From: Mikrocytos mackini
Taxonomy: Eukaryota > Endomyxa > Ascetosporea > Mikrocytida > Mikrocytiidae
Assembly (NCBI GenBank): GCA_030180075.1
Contig: JASNJN010000204.1
Coordinates: 1-30,526, forward strand
DNA: 30,526 bases
Reading direction: 5' to 3'
Shown: in pieces, positions 17,962 to 26,367 of the stretch
Layout of the letters: the number at the start of each line of letters is the position of its first letter
Numbering within the stretch: the first letter of the stretch is position 1
Position numbers and translations under genes: made by a program
The notes under the pieces: model-generated
Databases searched by the model: none
Told to the model about the DNA's origin: nothing
The model's input: the letters and a program-made list of their open reading frames with translations, nothing else

Positions 17962-18690
17962 TTTCAAGAAAATTTATGGGCAACCGTTGATGCGGGCGAA
18001 TTGAACGAAAAGAAAGGGCTACTTACCAGTATATTTTATGACATCGATGTAGAAAGAGAGTTTCTATATAAAATCGAAGAAATAAAGGAATTGACTTCTG
18101 ATTTCAAACTCAGTGGAGAACCCCTGGAAAATTTAAATGTATTGCTGCGAATCGATGTGTATAACATCTTCTTACAATACTACTTCTCCTACCCTGACTC
18201 ATTTGATGAAAAGCATGACCCAGCCAGGGGTAGGCTAGTAAATTACATAAATGCCTACAAACAATGGGAGAGAATACAGTATGTTTTTACAAGGATTCCT
18301 TTTATTGTTTTAGAGTGTGGGAATAAAAAGTATAGAAAGTCAATGGTATTAGGAAAAGATAAGGAAGCTGTCGAACTTGATTTGTTAAAGTACAAAATAA
18401 CAGAGTATTCTATATACACTCTTTTTAGGATGTTTAATATAAACTCGGAAGGCAAAATTGTTGAGTGGCATTTATTAACAGAAGAACAAATTAAAGAAGT
18501 TATGGTGGGAGATAATAAAAGCTTTATAGAAAGTGAAAAGAAAATAATAAAAGAAAAAACGGAAGCAATTTTGTCTATGTTGTTCGATGGAAGAGAAACA
18601 TTTGATATGACTGAAATATATGAATTATATCATGAAGTTACAACAAGCATGTTGAATATAAAAGAAAAAATCGATACAAAGGTGAAATGA
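17962..18690 (+). CDS. Unrecognised protein, 5' end missing
   Basis: A frame of about 242 codons with coding-like composition but no ATG at its head. It opens just after the N at 17959 with FQENLWATVDAGELNEKKG. It contains DPARGRLVNYINAYKQWERI and FIVLECGNKKYRKSMVLGKD, then a mostly helical, charged C-terminal half. No signal peptide, membrane segment or zinc motif is visible. The true start is probably upstream and lost at the N position, or the piece is a fragment. Not recognised as a known family. It could belong to a mobile element, since it follows one damaged ORF and a Tc1 remnant, but nothing in the sequence proves that. Confidence 0.5.
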   Translation, partial: FQENLWATVDAGELNEKKGLLTSIFYDIDVEREFLYKIEEIKELTSDFKLSGEPLENLNVLLRIDVYNIFLQYYFSYPDSFDEKHDPARGRLVNYINAYKQWERIQYVFTRIPFIVLECGNKKYRKSMVLGKDKEAVELDLLKYKITEYSIYTLFRMFNINSEGKIVEWHLLTEEQIKEVMVGDNKSFIESEKKIIKEKTEAILSMLFDGRETFDMTEIYELYHEVTTSMLNIKEKIDTKVK

Positions 18691-19196
18691 AGAGATGGTT
18701 AAAGATGTTAATAAAATATACAATTGTTTAAGTGTTTAAAATGTTAAAATTATTAAAGTATGCTTAGAAAATGGTTAAATAACAAAGTATTGAGTTATGT
18801 TTTATAAATGATTTAAATAACACATTTTGTTTTAGTTGAGTTATAAACTTTGTTAGTTTAGTTTATAGTTGAAGAAACGTTGTTGAGGCTTTGTGGTGAA
18901 AATTTTTAATACAAAGTTGGTAAATTTAGCGTTTTGAAAGAACGCTTTCTTATTTAGTAAGCCATGGGTACTTTAAATGTGTTGTTTGTGATATAGGTGT
19001 AATTTAATGCTTTTTGGTTTTATGTAGAGAATGTTTGACAAACTTAGAATTAATTTTTGCCTGAACATGTAAATATCCTTTAGTCTCTTTGATTGCTTTC
19101 ATGATAGCAGTACTAATCCACACCGTAGTCCTGTGTTAATTGTATCGCCTTTAAGAGACGTGAACTTTCAAATACAATTCCAAACTTTTATTTTCA
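18691..19196. other. Intergenic stretch
   Basis: No ORF, repeat or motif found between the unrecognised CDS and the SFT2-like gene. Confidence 0.55.
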
Positions 19197-19202
19197 AAAT
19201 TT
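19197..19202 (+). promoter_or_regulatory. AAATTT start-proximal signal of the SFT2-like gene
   Basis: AAATTT begins 11 nt before the ATG at 19208. It rejects the open extension up to a GTG at 19133 as the start. Confidence 0.5.
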
Positions 19203-19207
19203 TAAAA

Positions 19208-19669
19208 ATGGGATTTGCAGAAAATATCACAGAAGCTGTTGGCGGTGGGGATAGTTCTCTTGACAACTGTTTTGGGCTCCCATACTCTACAAGACTACTG
19301 ATTTTCATTGTCCTTTACATTCTGAGTTGTGTTCTATTAGTACTTGGAAACATCCAGCTGTTTATGATGGGCCTTTACAACTTTGGTTGGTACTGTTTCT
19401 TTGCAAACGCTTGTTCGCTAACAGGATCATGTTTCTTGAAAGGGCCAATAAGCCAAATAAAATGCATGTGGGAGCCAAAGAGAAGAATTGCGACTGTGTT
19501 CTATTTGGGGAGTTTAGCCATACTGTTTATAGCGATCTTTTTGGAATGGCATGTCATAGTCGTATTTATTTTGGGAATAATACAAACCATAGCGATGGTA
19601 TACTATACATTAAGTTTCGTACCGTTCTTGTTCGGCTCAGTGAATAGATTCTTGGCAAATATGTTCTGA
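19208..19669 (+). CDS. SFT2-family Golgi transport membrane protein
   Basis: A 153-aa protein with four hydrophobic segments (about residues 36-60, 64-85, 100-120, 122-145). It carries the family signature around residues 74-95: SCFLKGPISQIKCMWEPKRR, corresponding to the SFL.GP..Q.K.M....R motif of SFT2. SFT2 proteins sit in Golgi or late-Golgi membranes and assist vesicle fusion of endosome-derived carriers in yeast. The short N-terminus lacks the long cytosolic tail of yeast Sft2, and the protein is somewhat smaller than typical fungal members. Single exon; the ATG is chosen by the family length and the AAATTT just upstream. Confidence 0.83.
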   Translation: MGFAENITEAVGGGDSSLDNCFGLPYSTRLLIFIVLYILSCVLLVLGNIQLFMMGLYNFGWYCFFANACSLTGSCFLKGPISQIKCMWEPKRRIATVFYLGSLAILFIAIFLEWHVIVVFILGIIQTIAMVYYTLSFVPFLFGSVNRFLANMF

Positions 19670-19911
19670 TAAATAATATAAGTAAATACCGTAGTATTGA
19701 CAAAATTATAATTGTTATATAAATAGTTACAATTGTAATATGTTTGATGTTTAATTTAGTAGAAACTTTGTAAATAACTGAACATTATTGTTCTATATAT
19801 TTGTAATAATTAAGAACAATTTATTTTACGTGTTAAATAATTTCAATAACATATTGTATTAATTTTGCTAATTGTATTTGTATTTTTCACACCAAAACTA
19901 TACCTATAAAG
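19670..19911. other. Intergenic AT-rich spacer
   Basis: Nothing identifiable. It ends at the MITE, whose left flank CTATAAAG has the hAT nTnnnnAn target form. Confidence 0.5.
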
Positions 19912-20283
19912 CAGAGATGAGAATTCTGGGCTTTTGGCTTTCCGATCCGTCCGTTGTGTGTTTCGGTCGGATCGGATCGGAAAAATTTCTTCAATTTTTC
20001 TTAATAAAATTCCAAAAATGGCAACTAAAAACCAATAAAAAATAGGTGAAATGTTGTAATTTTTGGCATTTAAACCGCCGATTTTCACTACTATGATGAA
20101 ATAATATAAATTTCAGATTCGTTATTAAATATAAAATGGGAAAAATTCAGTGGAAAATGATAACTTGGATATTTTTCATAGTTAGCATTTTAATGAGAAT
20201 TTTTTGAAAATTTGGTCGATTTTCTTCCGATTCCGTCCGTTCGGATCGGAATCGGGTCGGACGGATGGAAACCGACACCTCTG
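19912..20283. mobile_element. 372-bp hAT-type MITE
   Basis: The left end reads CAGAGATGAG and the right end, on the other strand, CAGAGGTGTCGG; CAGAGRTG ends are typical of hAT elements. Inside the ends are GGATCGGA/TCCGATCC-type GC-rich blocks in inverted order (19950-19980 and 20229-20270), with an AT-rich non-coding centre. The 8-bp flanks CTATAAAG and GTTTAAAC agree at five positions and both fit nTnnnnAn, so the target duplication may have decayed. A different family from the 200-bp MITE. Confidence 0.75.
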
Positions 20284-20781
20284 GTTTAAACTGGGTGGCA
20301 TTAACGTTTTACCCAAAATTCAAGGTAGTTTAACCCGCTTATTTCGAGTTACATAGTGTGGGATATGCATCGACACACAAAAACTTGTCTAGACAATCAT
20401 AACTGTAAAACAACATACTGGAAGAAATTCAGACGATTTAAAAATTCGAAATTTTTGGAAATCTGAAAAATCCAAAATTTAAAAAATTCGTATTTTGGAA
20501 ATATAATTTTTTCAAAATTTGTCTAGAATTTGTTAAGTGTATATACAACCCCATAAATAATGTTCTAGAATTTCTAATCAATAAATTTTCAAAATTTTGA
20601 ATTTATACCGAAAACGGGGGTGGAGTAAACTGGTATTAACCGGTTTAAACTGGTTTTAACCGGAATGGATGGTATTATTGTAGTTTCACCTGCTTTCATA
20701 ACAACTCTGGGTACTAACTAATTACAGGAAAGTTCAACATCCAACTTTCAGGAAAACGTGGATTCTAAAATAGCGAGTGAA
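20284..20781. other. Non-coding stretch with TTTAAACTGG motifs
   Basis: TTTAAACTGG-type motifs occur near 20285 and again in a dense cluster near 20628-20665 (AACCGGTTTAAACTGGTTTT). They are partly palindromic and could mark another small inverted-repeat element, but ends could not be fixed. No gene. Confidence 0.4.
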
Positions 20782-20938
20782 AGAAATATAAGCTTTAAGT
20801 GTTTTTTAGAGGGTCCGAAAATCATTTTAAAACATACATAAGTTCAATAAACTCTATAAAACACGAAATGCTTGGTCTCGTTTTGTATTAAACCCTATAT
20901 ACTTGTATTATTGATTTTTATTTTTCAAATTTTAAAAA
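20782..20938 (+). repeat. 157-bp dispersed repeat, copy B (transposase gene leader)
   Basis: Nearly identical to 13444-13601. It ends 30 bp before the ATG of the transposase-like gene and contains an AAATTT at 20927-20932, so it probably holds that gene's promoter (inference). No inverted copy is present after the gene at 22600-22950, so it is not a terminal inverted repeat. Confidence 0.85.
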
Positions 20939-20967
20939 TTCTTGAATTATAGGAACAAACAACCGCC

Positions 20968-22599
20968 ATGGTCAATTGCACAATCTGTTCTGATTCGTTT
21001 AAAACGAAGAAAGGCCTCAAAAGACATATTCGGACAGTCTGCAACTCTGTGGGNCTGTCCAAATCAAATGACGAGAGTTGGGAAACCGACAGAGAACTTA
21101 AACCCCATACATCTCCGATTAAGAAGGCTAGAATCACTAAAACGCCTATATCCATCCTCCCTAAGCCATCCTTAACATCAAACCGCGATANAAANNCAAN
21201 ACAGAAAAAGAATAAATCAACCAATAATTATCACATAACAAACAATAATAACGAATATATAAAAGTATGCCTTCAAACCTTTTTGGCAATATTCCACATA
21301 TCAAAGAATCGTCATAAAACACTTCTTAAATTAAAAAATAGCCCATATAATCAAAATCAAAATAACTGGGGAGGCGAACGAATTTCACTTAAAAAAGAAA
21401 TTATAAAACAAAAAATTAAAATGTACATCAATAGTATCCCCAAAGAAGAAAGCCATTATGGACGAAACAAAAAAGAAAATAACAATCGCCAATTTTTACC
21501 TGCAACTTTATCTATATTTAGTTTATATAAAGAATTTCTAAACAAGAATGAAAATAATATTGATTGTTCGTACTGGGTATTTTATTCAGTCTTCCACAAG
21601 CATTTTAATTTAAGTTTTAAAATGCCCAGGACGGACATATGCGACAAATGCTTCAGAATTAATACTTCAATTGGTAAAGCAAAGAATAAAACATCAAGGA
21701 AAAATCTGAAAAATGAATTGAGAATTCACATTGACAATGCGTGTGTCTTTTATGATCGCCTTAATAAGAAGTATAGTGAAGAAGAGCTGGTTGTAAACTT
21801 CGATTTTATGAAGAATCTTGGTGTTCCGAAGTTAAGTATAAACAGTGCTTATTATTCTCGCCAAATCAACATCTATGTGTTTGGGATTGTTTTGAAGAAG
21901 GGTAAGTCTGAAGATCCTGTTTTCTATTGTTGGAATGAATGCCTGTTTAAGAAAGACTCAAATAGCGTAGCTTCAGTTGTTTTACATTTTTTAAAAAATA
22001 AAATTTCTCAAGAAAAAAAGGTGTTGCACTTGTTCAGCGACGCGGCCCCTGGGCAGAACAGGAATTTCTCTATGATGAAAATGCTGATCTTATACACATG
22101 TCGTTATGACAAGAAGGTGATCTTCACCTTCCCAGAGCGAGGCCACAGCTATATGCCCGCCGACAGAAAGTTCGGAATACTAGAGAGAGAATTGAGAAAA
22201 CACGAAACCATTTTGACAGAAGAAGATTACAAAGAAATTATGAGTGTGAAATACAACACAGTGTTTGGTTTTGAAGATGGCCTAAGATTATACAATTGGA
22301 AACTTGTGGGACATACTATATTTACCCAAATGCAGAGACAAGTCAGGATTACGAGAGTCAAAGAAATTGAAATAACAAGCAACCGTGTGGTTTTCAGAGA
22401 GAATATAGGATCTACAGGCAAGATATTTGATATAAAGGGTTTTAAAACGCAATTCAAGGAGCTTTACCCTACAACTCTGGTTATTGAAACAAAAGATTTT
22501 GCAGACAAAATAAAGGATATAGAAAAACTATACAAAACGATTGGATTGGAAGGTAATGAAAAGGTGGTACAATTTCTAGCAACTATAAAGAGAGTATAA
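20968..22599 (+). CDS. Zinc-finger/DDE-type transposase-like protein (DUF7869-like)
   Basis: 543 aa with an ATG in good context. Residues 4-25 form a C-x2-C...H-x4-C zinc finger. Residues 150-170 hold INSIPKEESHYGR, and 215-228 hold LSFKMPRTDICDKC. Acidic residues of an RNase H-like fold sit at D279 (VVNFDFMKN), D358 (LFSDAAPGQNRN) and D399 (ERGHSYMPADRKFG). This order, with P-x-x-ESHY, D-x-x-x-GQNRN and RGHS-x-x-P-x-DR-x-F-G, matches a family of uncharacterised proteins abundant in insects and cnidarians, which I recall as DUF7869 and which behaves like a transposon gene. Five N-derived unknown residues lie at 29 and 75-78. The frame is otherwise intact, so this may be a young copy. Gene transfer from an arthropod host is possible but unproven. 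Confidence 0.72.
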   Translation: MVNCTICSDSFKTKKGLKRHIRTVCNSVXLSKSNDESWETDRELKPHTSPIKKARITKTPISILPKPSLTSNRDXXXXQKKNKSTNNYHITNNNNEYIKVCLQTFLAIFHISKNRHKTLLKLKNSPYNQNQNNWGGERISLKKEIIKQKIKMYINSIPKEESHYGRNKKENNNRQFLPATLSIFSLYKEFLNKNENNIDCSYWVFYSVFHKHFNLSFKMPRTDICDKCFRINTSIGKAKNKTSRKNLKNELRIHIDNACVFYDRLNKKYSEEELVVNFDFMKNLGVPKLSINSAYYSRQINIYVFGIVLKKGKSEDPVFYCWNECLFKKDSNSVASVVLHFLKNKISQEKKVLHLFSDAAPGQNRNFSMMKMLILYTCRYDKKVIFTFPERGHSYMPADRKFGILERELRKHETILTEEDYKEIMSVKYNTVFGFEDGLRLYNWKLVGHTIFTQMQRQVRITRVKEIEITSNRVVFRENIGSTGKIFDIKGFKTQFKELYPTTLVIETKDFADKIKDIEKLYKTIGLEGNEKVVQFLATIKRV

Positions 22600-24565
22600 T
22601 TACACTACAGACTAGTTAAGTATTTAAATTATACTATATTAAGCAATGCATCTTTAAATTTATATTTATTACTTGTCTTATTTATTTACCATTAAATCAA
22701 AAAATAAATTAATCAATTTAAATCTCCTAGTTTAAAACACATTAATTATTTTCAAGTATCTTTATAATTACTTTTTCTTCTATATGATGTGTCGATTAAA
22801 TAGATTGTTTAAGGCTAAGGAATTCCCATTGTCAGTACTTTTCATTTACGTTCCAATTAAAGTCTAGATTTATTCCCGTTCTAAATAACCCTTAAGTTAA
22901 ATCATAAGATTCCTTTAATTTGTATATAAAATTACGTTCTTCAGCGATGGCCAAGGGCGCGTACAAAGATCATGAAAATGTTTCTTTCCAAAGACCTTAT
23001 ATCTGAAGTCGCTAAATGCTCAATTTCGCGATTAATTTATTCCCTTCTGTATATGATTAATTCATGAAACAACGTCCTATGTTTACATTTAGAAATTGCT
23101 GTTTGTGTTTGAGAAGATGCGTGTTAAGTTGGTGTTCTTTGAATATGATTGGTAAGGAAGGCTTGTATCAAGAATCATTGAAAATATCATGTTACCCCAC
23201 AGTCATCTATTTGTCAAATGAAACTCATTAAATGAATAGATAGTTGCTCATTTAATACCACATTTCCCTTCTATTAAATAACAATTCACCGTGTAACATG
23301 TTTATCTGCTGATAGTTTTAATTTCATATAAACCGTAAATATAACGAGGTACTATCTGGAAGAAATATATAAACATCGTCCTGGCGTATTAAATAACGGT
23401 TTTTGTTGTAGGCTTCTAATTTGAGTTTGTTGAATGGGTGTCAGCCCCGGTTATAGTGAGATGAATTACCATTTCTTGTGTTATCATGAAACTTTACAAG
23501 GATAATACGAAGTCCCTTTTTATTATCAAACTAACTGACAAATCATACGTTTTCGTTATTGGTGATTTTTAACTCTTCCCTATTTCCTGTCAAGATTCGT
23601 GAATATCATTTTAAATTTCCATTTCTTTATGTTTAGAAGTTACATGACTTCGTTATTTGTGGCTTATCATCATTCAAACTGGATTTATAACAATGTCCCA
23701 AAACGTGTTGATTATACGAATCAATACACCCCTCATCTGAATCATTTCGAGATATAACTTTACTCTATAAATGCCCAGCAGCTCGCAGCCGAGAGTTTCA
23801 ACTATATGGTGAAGAATTCGAACTTGGCCATTAGAACAGGTGCAGTGGAACCATAAACGTACTTGTCGTATTAACCACGAGGACATGTAGTTGTTAGTAT
23901 TAAAACTCTTCAACCTACTATCTTTGTCCCAATTCTGTGAAACATGAGGCTAATATACAATGTAATATGTAGAGTGTATTTCGTTTTCCCGGCCGTTGCG
24001 TCCATGTTTCCATATAAATCTTCATCCCATTGAGAGTGAATTTTTGCTCTGTAGTACTAAAATACTCATGATTCAGCGTTCTATGACTTAAAACTGAGCA
24101 ATAGAAACTTATGATTGTCTTATATTTTATGATGTCATTGAACTTTTTTTTGTTAAGTTTAAGTGTTTCAATTTGTTTCCAAAGTCGCTATTCTTGGCAT
24201 GTATGTTAACACATTTGTAGAACATTTGTCAACGTTTTCAGCTGTATTCCTCACAGGTGTCATTTTGAGTCAGTATAAATCAAGCCATATGGTCTAGAAT
24301 TCTCTAATGTTATAACGTAGCTATTCTTGGGCCTGGGAGTAGTTCAGGCTGTACAAATATAAATCTAACATCTCAGAATCAAATTATTTTTGTTATAGCT
24401 ACTGTGTTGCTGAAAGAAGTTAACTATGTGATATTTTATATGAATTTCACTACATATCATTCAGGTATGTAATCCGGAAGCCTGCAATTGCGAAGAAATT
24501 CCCTTTAACTTTTCAAAAGTTAAAAATTAAAATTGTTTAGGCTAGTTAANTTNNTNTNATGNGAG
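22600..24565. other. Long intergenic stretch, nothing identified
   Basis: Nearly 2 kb without a supported gene. A 79-codon minus-strand frame at 23674-23913 has no family match and is probably chance. No inverted copy of the 157-bp repeat or clear transposon end is present. N positions at about 24550-24562 mark a weak assembly point next to the truncated paralog. Confidence 0.5.
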
Positions 24566-24760
24566 ACTAATGAGTTTGTTAAGTGTAATATTAAAAGAGA
24601 AAAGAAGTTAGATTTTTTTGTTATAGAAGAAGTTTATAGAAATGAAAGTGAAGTTAATTTTTTGGCATACACAAACGGAAAAGATGTGGTTGACTATATA
24701 CTAAAAATTAACATAGAAGATGTTGTGAACGGGTGTGAAGTAATATATAGAGATGGATAA
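24566..24760 (+). pseudogene. 3' fragment, paralog of the 428-aa protein
   Basis: The frame after the N run matches the last 65 or so residues of the protein at 26368-27654: TNEFVKCNIKREKK against TNEFVKCHIKGEKP, IEEVYRNESEVNFLAY against IEEVYRNKNEVNFIAY, and DVVNGCEVIYRDG against DVVNGCEIIYKGR. It lies on the opposite strand from the full copy. The rest of the gene is absent upstream, where N positions sit, so this is either a truncated duplicate or a gene cut by the assembly. Confidence 0.8.
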
Positions 24761-25162
24761 TTGAAGTACTGTGACGAAAATATTGCAGTGAATACTCAAA
24801 TATCGTAAAACCAATTGAACAGATAATAACTAAATCGATTGGTTTCAGTTAACAATATAACTTAATATTATTAATATTACAATGAAAAAAATTAGAATTA
24901 ATGTTGCATTATCGAAACAAAAATGAACATAATTAAATGGACGCATGTTAATATATATAAAAGGGATTTTAAACATATTTAAATATAGATTTATAGATGT
25001 ATTTGCAAAATTAATATGATTATCTGAGTCTAAAAATGAACTAAACAAAAACTAATATGATTATATATCTTTCATTCATTTAATAAATTGAAATAAAGCT
25101 ATTGAATCGAATTTATTTAATTGTTTGTATGAAAATAAAGTTTATTTCTATTTGTACAAACG
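24761..25162. other. Intergenic AT-rich spacer
   Basis: No gene or repeat supported between the paralog fragment and the divergent pair. Confidence 0.5.
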
Positions 25163-25429
25163 TCATTTACTCATATTTTTCTCAAATAACATTTCTATAA
25201 TCCTTTTCTTGGTTTTTAAAAATTCGACGACGTTATTGGCTATTTTGGATTCTTCGTTCCTTATCAAACATCCACTTTCTTCATCAATTTTACAATCCAA
25301 CTCACCATTCAAGATTTTAACCTCCACATTCTTAATAAGCTCGTCACTAATCACTCCGTTCATAGCATCTGTCAACGTAACTCTGCCATACACTTGTAGA
25401 TCGTTTTCTATTTTTTCCAAATTTAACAT
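25163..25429 (-). CDS. Small protein of unknown function, divergent partner of the histone-fold gene
   Basis: 88 aa from the ATG at 25429 (MLNLEKIENDLQVYGRVTL). The frame stays open four codons further upstream, but only through a TTG that overlaps the AAATTT. The protein is acidic and probably helical, with LTDAMNGVISDELIKNVEVK in the first half and a charged C-terminal helix (IANNVVEFLKTKKRIIEMLF). No motif is recognised. Its start codon is 17 bp from that of the divergent Dpb3-like gene, so the two are likely expressed from one control region. Confidence 0.68.
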   Translation of the reverse strand: MLNLEKIENDLQVYGRVTLTDAMNGVISDELIKNVEVKILNGELDCKIDEESGCLIRNEESKIANNVVEFLKTKKRIIEMLFEKNMSK

Positions 25430-25432
25430 TTT

Positions 25433-25438
25433 AAATTT
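25433..25438. promoter_or_regulatory. Shared palindromic AAATTT between divergent genes
   Basis: AAATTT is its own reverse complement. Here it begins 14 nt before the plus ATG (25447) and 9 nt before the minus ATG (25429), both spacings seen at other genes of the window. Only 17 bp separate the two start codons, so both genes must share this element if it is used. Confidence 0.6.
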
Positions 25439-25446
25439 CAAAATCT

Positions 25447-25818
25447 ATGAAGCCTGAAAACGAAGATGAAACAATAAAGACGTTCCTCGAAGCCATCAAA
25501 AACAGAGATTTAGACAATAAGACAAAAGCTCCTGTATTTTCTTCCAACCTAATCAAAAACATCACAAAGGAAGCCTTAGAAGAGATCTACAGAGAAGAGA
25601 ACAAAGAAAAGAACTTCCAAATAAGCAAAGAAGCACTTTCACAGATTCTTAAAGTTAGCGAGTTATTCTCCAGTGAGTTAGTTGCACGTAGCGTTTTGAA
25701 ATGTAACGAAGACAAAAAGATGTACGTTACCAATGATCACATAATCGAAGCATTGAAAAGTAAAGATTATTACGATGTGTTTCTGACGATTATAAACGAA
25801 GATTTTAAGAGTGAATAG
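25447..25818 (+). CDS. Histone-fold protein, Dpb3/POLE4/CHRAC-like
   Basis: 123 aa with one histone fold over about residues 32-115. Helix 2 reads ISKEALSQILKVSELFSSEL and helix 3 TNDHIIEALKSKDYYDVFL. The ILKVSELF and YYDVFL blocks line up with ILARAAELF and EFAFL in the POLE4/Dpb3 branch of NF-YC-like proteins, which pair with a Dpb4-like partner in DNA polymerase epsilon or chromatin-remodelling complexes. An acidic, Lys-rich N-terminus of 30 residues precedes the fold. A CENP-X/MHF2-like identity is the main alternative. Single exon, start at the first ATG, with the shared AAATTT 14 nt upstream. Confidence 0.6.
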   Translation: MKPENEDETIKTFLEAIKNRDLDNKTKAPVFSSNLIKNITKEALEEIYREENKEKNFQISKEALSQILKVSELFSSELVARSVLKCNEDKKMYVTNDHIIEALKSKDYYDVFLTIINEDFKSE

Positions 25819-26367
25819 AATGAGATGTGATACTTGAGTATTGTTTCATGGTTTGTATATGAGATGGGGTTAAAGGAGTTTCCTTATTTGAATCAGAAAT
25901 TCATATAAACATAACCGATTATGACTAAATATATTTGTAATTTTATTCACAAATATAGCTAACAGTAATTAATAATCCAATACAATTTTAATGTTTATCA
26001 GATGTGAAAGTTTTGGCAAATGTTCAGAATACATTGAATTAGCAATTAAATCAGATGTATCTGTTAACAATAGTTTTACACTTTCAAGTTAGTCATTAGA
26101 TAATTTAATTTCGTTAAATTCAAATTGATTCTCTTTATTATTTAAACTTCATTTTTAATACATCTTTTATTGTGTGTTTTAAATCCCAAGTTTAAAAGTT
26201 TATTGTATTTGTTTGTATTAGAAAGAATTTAGTAATTGTTTTTATTCTTTCCTGAGCATATTGTATCACTTACTTTCCACTAATAGACTAATTAATTTAA
26301 GCAAAGGGTATTAATTATTTAACCACTTTATATTATTACTGTTTTCATTCCTTTAAAGTAACCTCGA
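25819..26367. other. Intergenic stretch between convergent 3' ends
   Basis: AT-rich. No ORF or repeat supported. Confidence 0.55.

Noticed and set aside
19133-19207. GTG start of the SFT2-like gene with 25 extra residues
   Set aside because: The extra residues match nothing in the family and include the AAATTT signal. The ATG at 19208 fits better.
13444-20938. The two 157-bp repeats as LTRs of one 7.3-kb element
   Set aside because: The interior holds unrelated genes on both strands, the repeats lack TG...CA ends, and one is a gene leader.
23674-23913. 79-codon minus-strand ORF in the long intergenic region
   Set aside because: No family match and no AAATTT at a fitting distance. Length is within chance.
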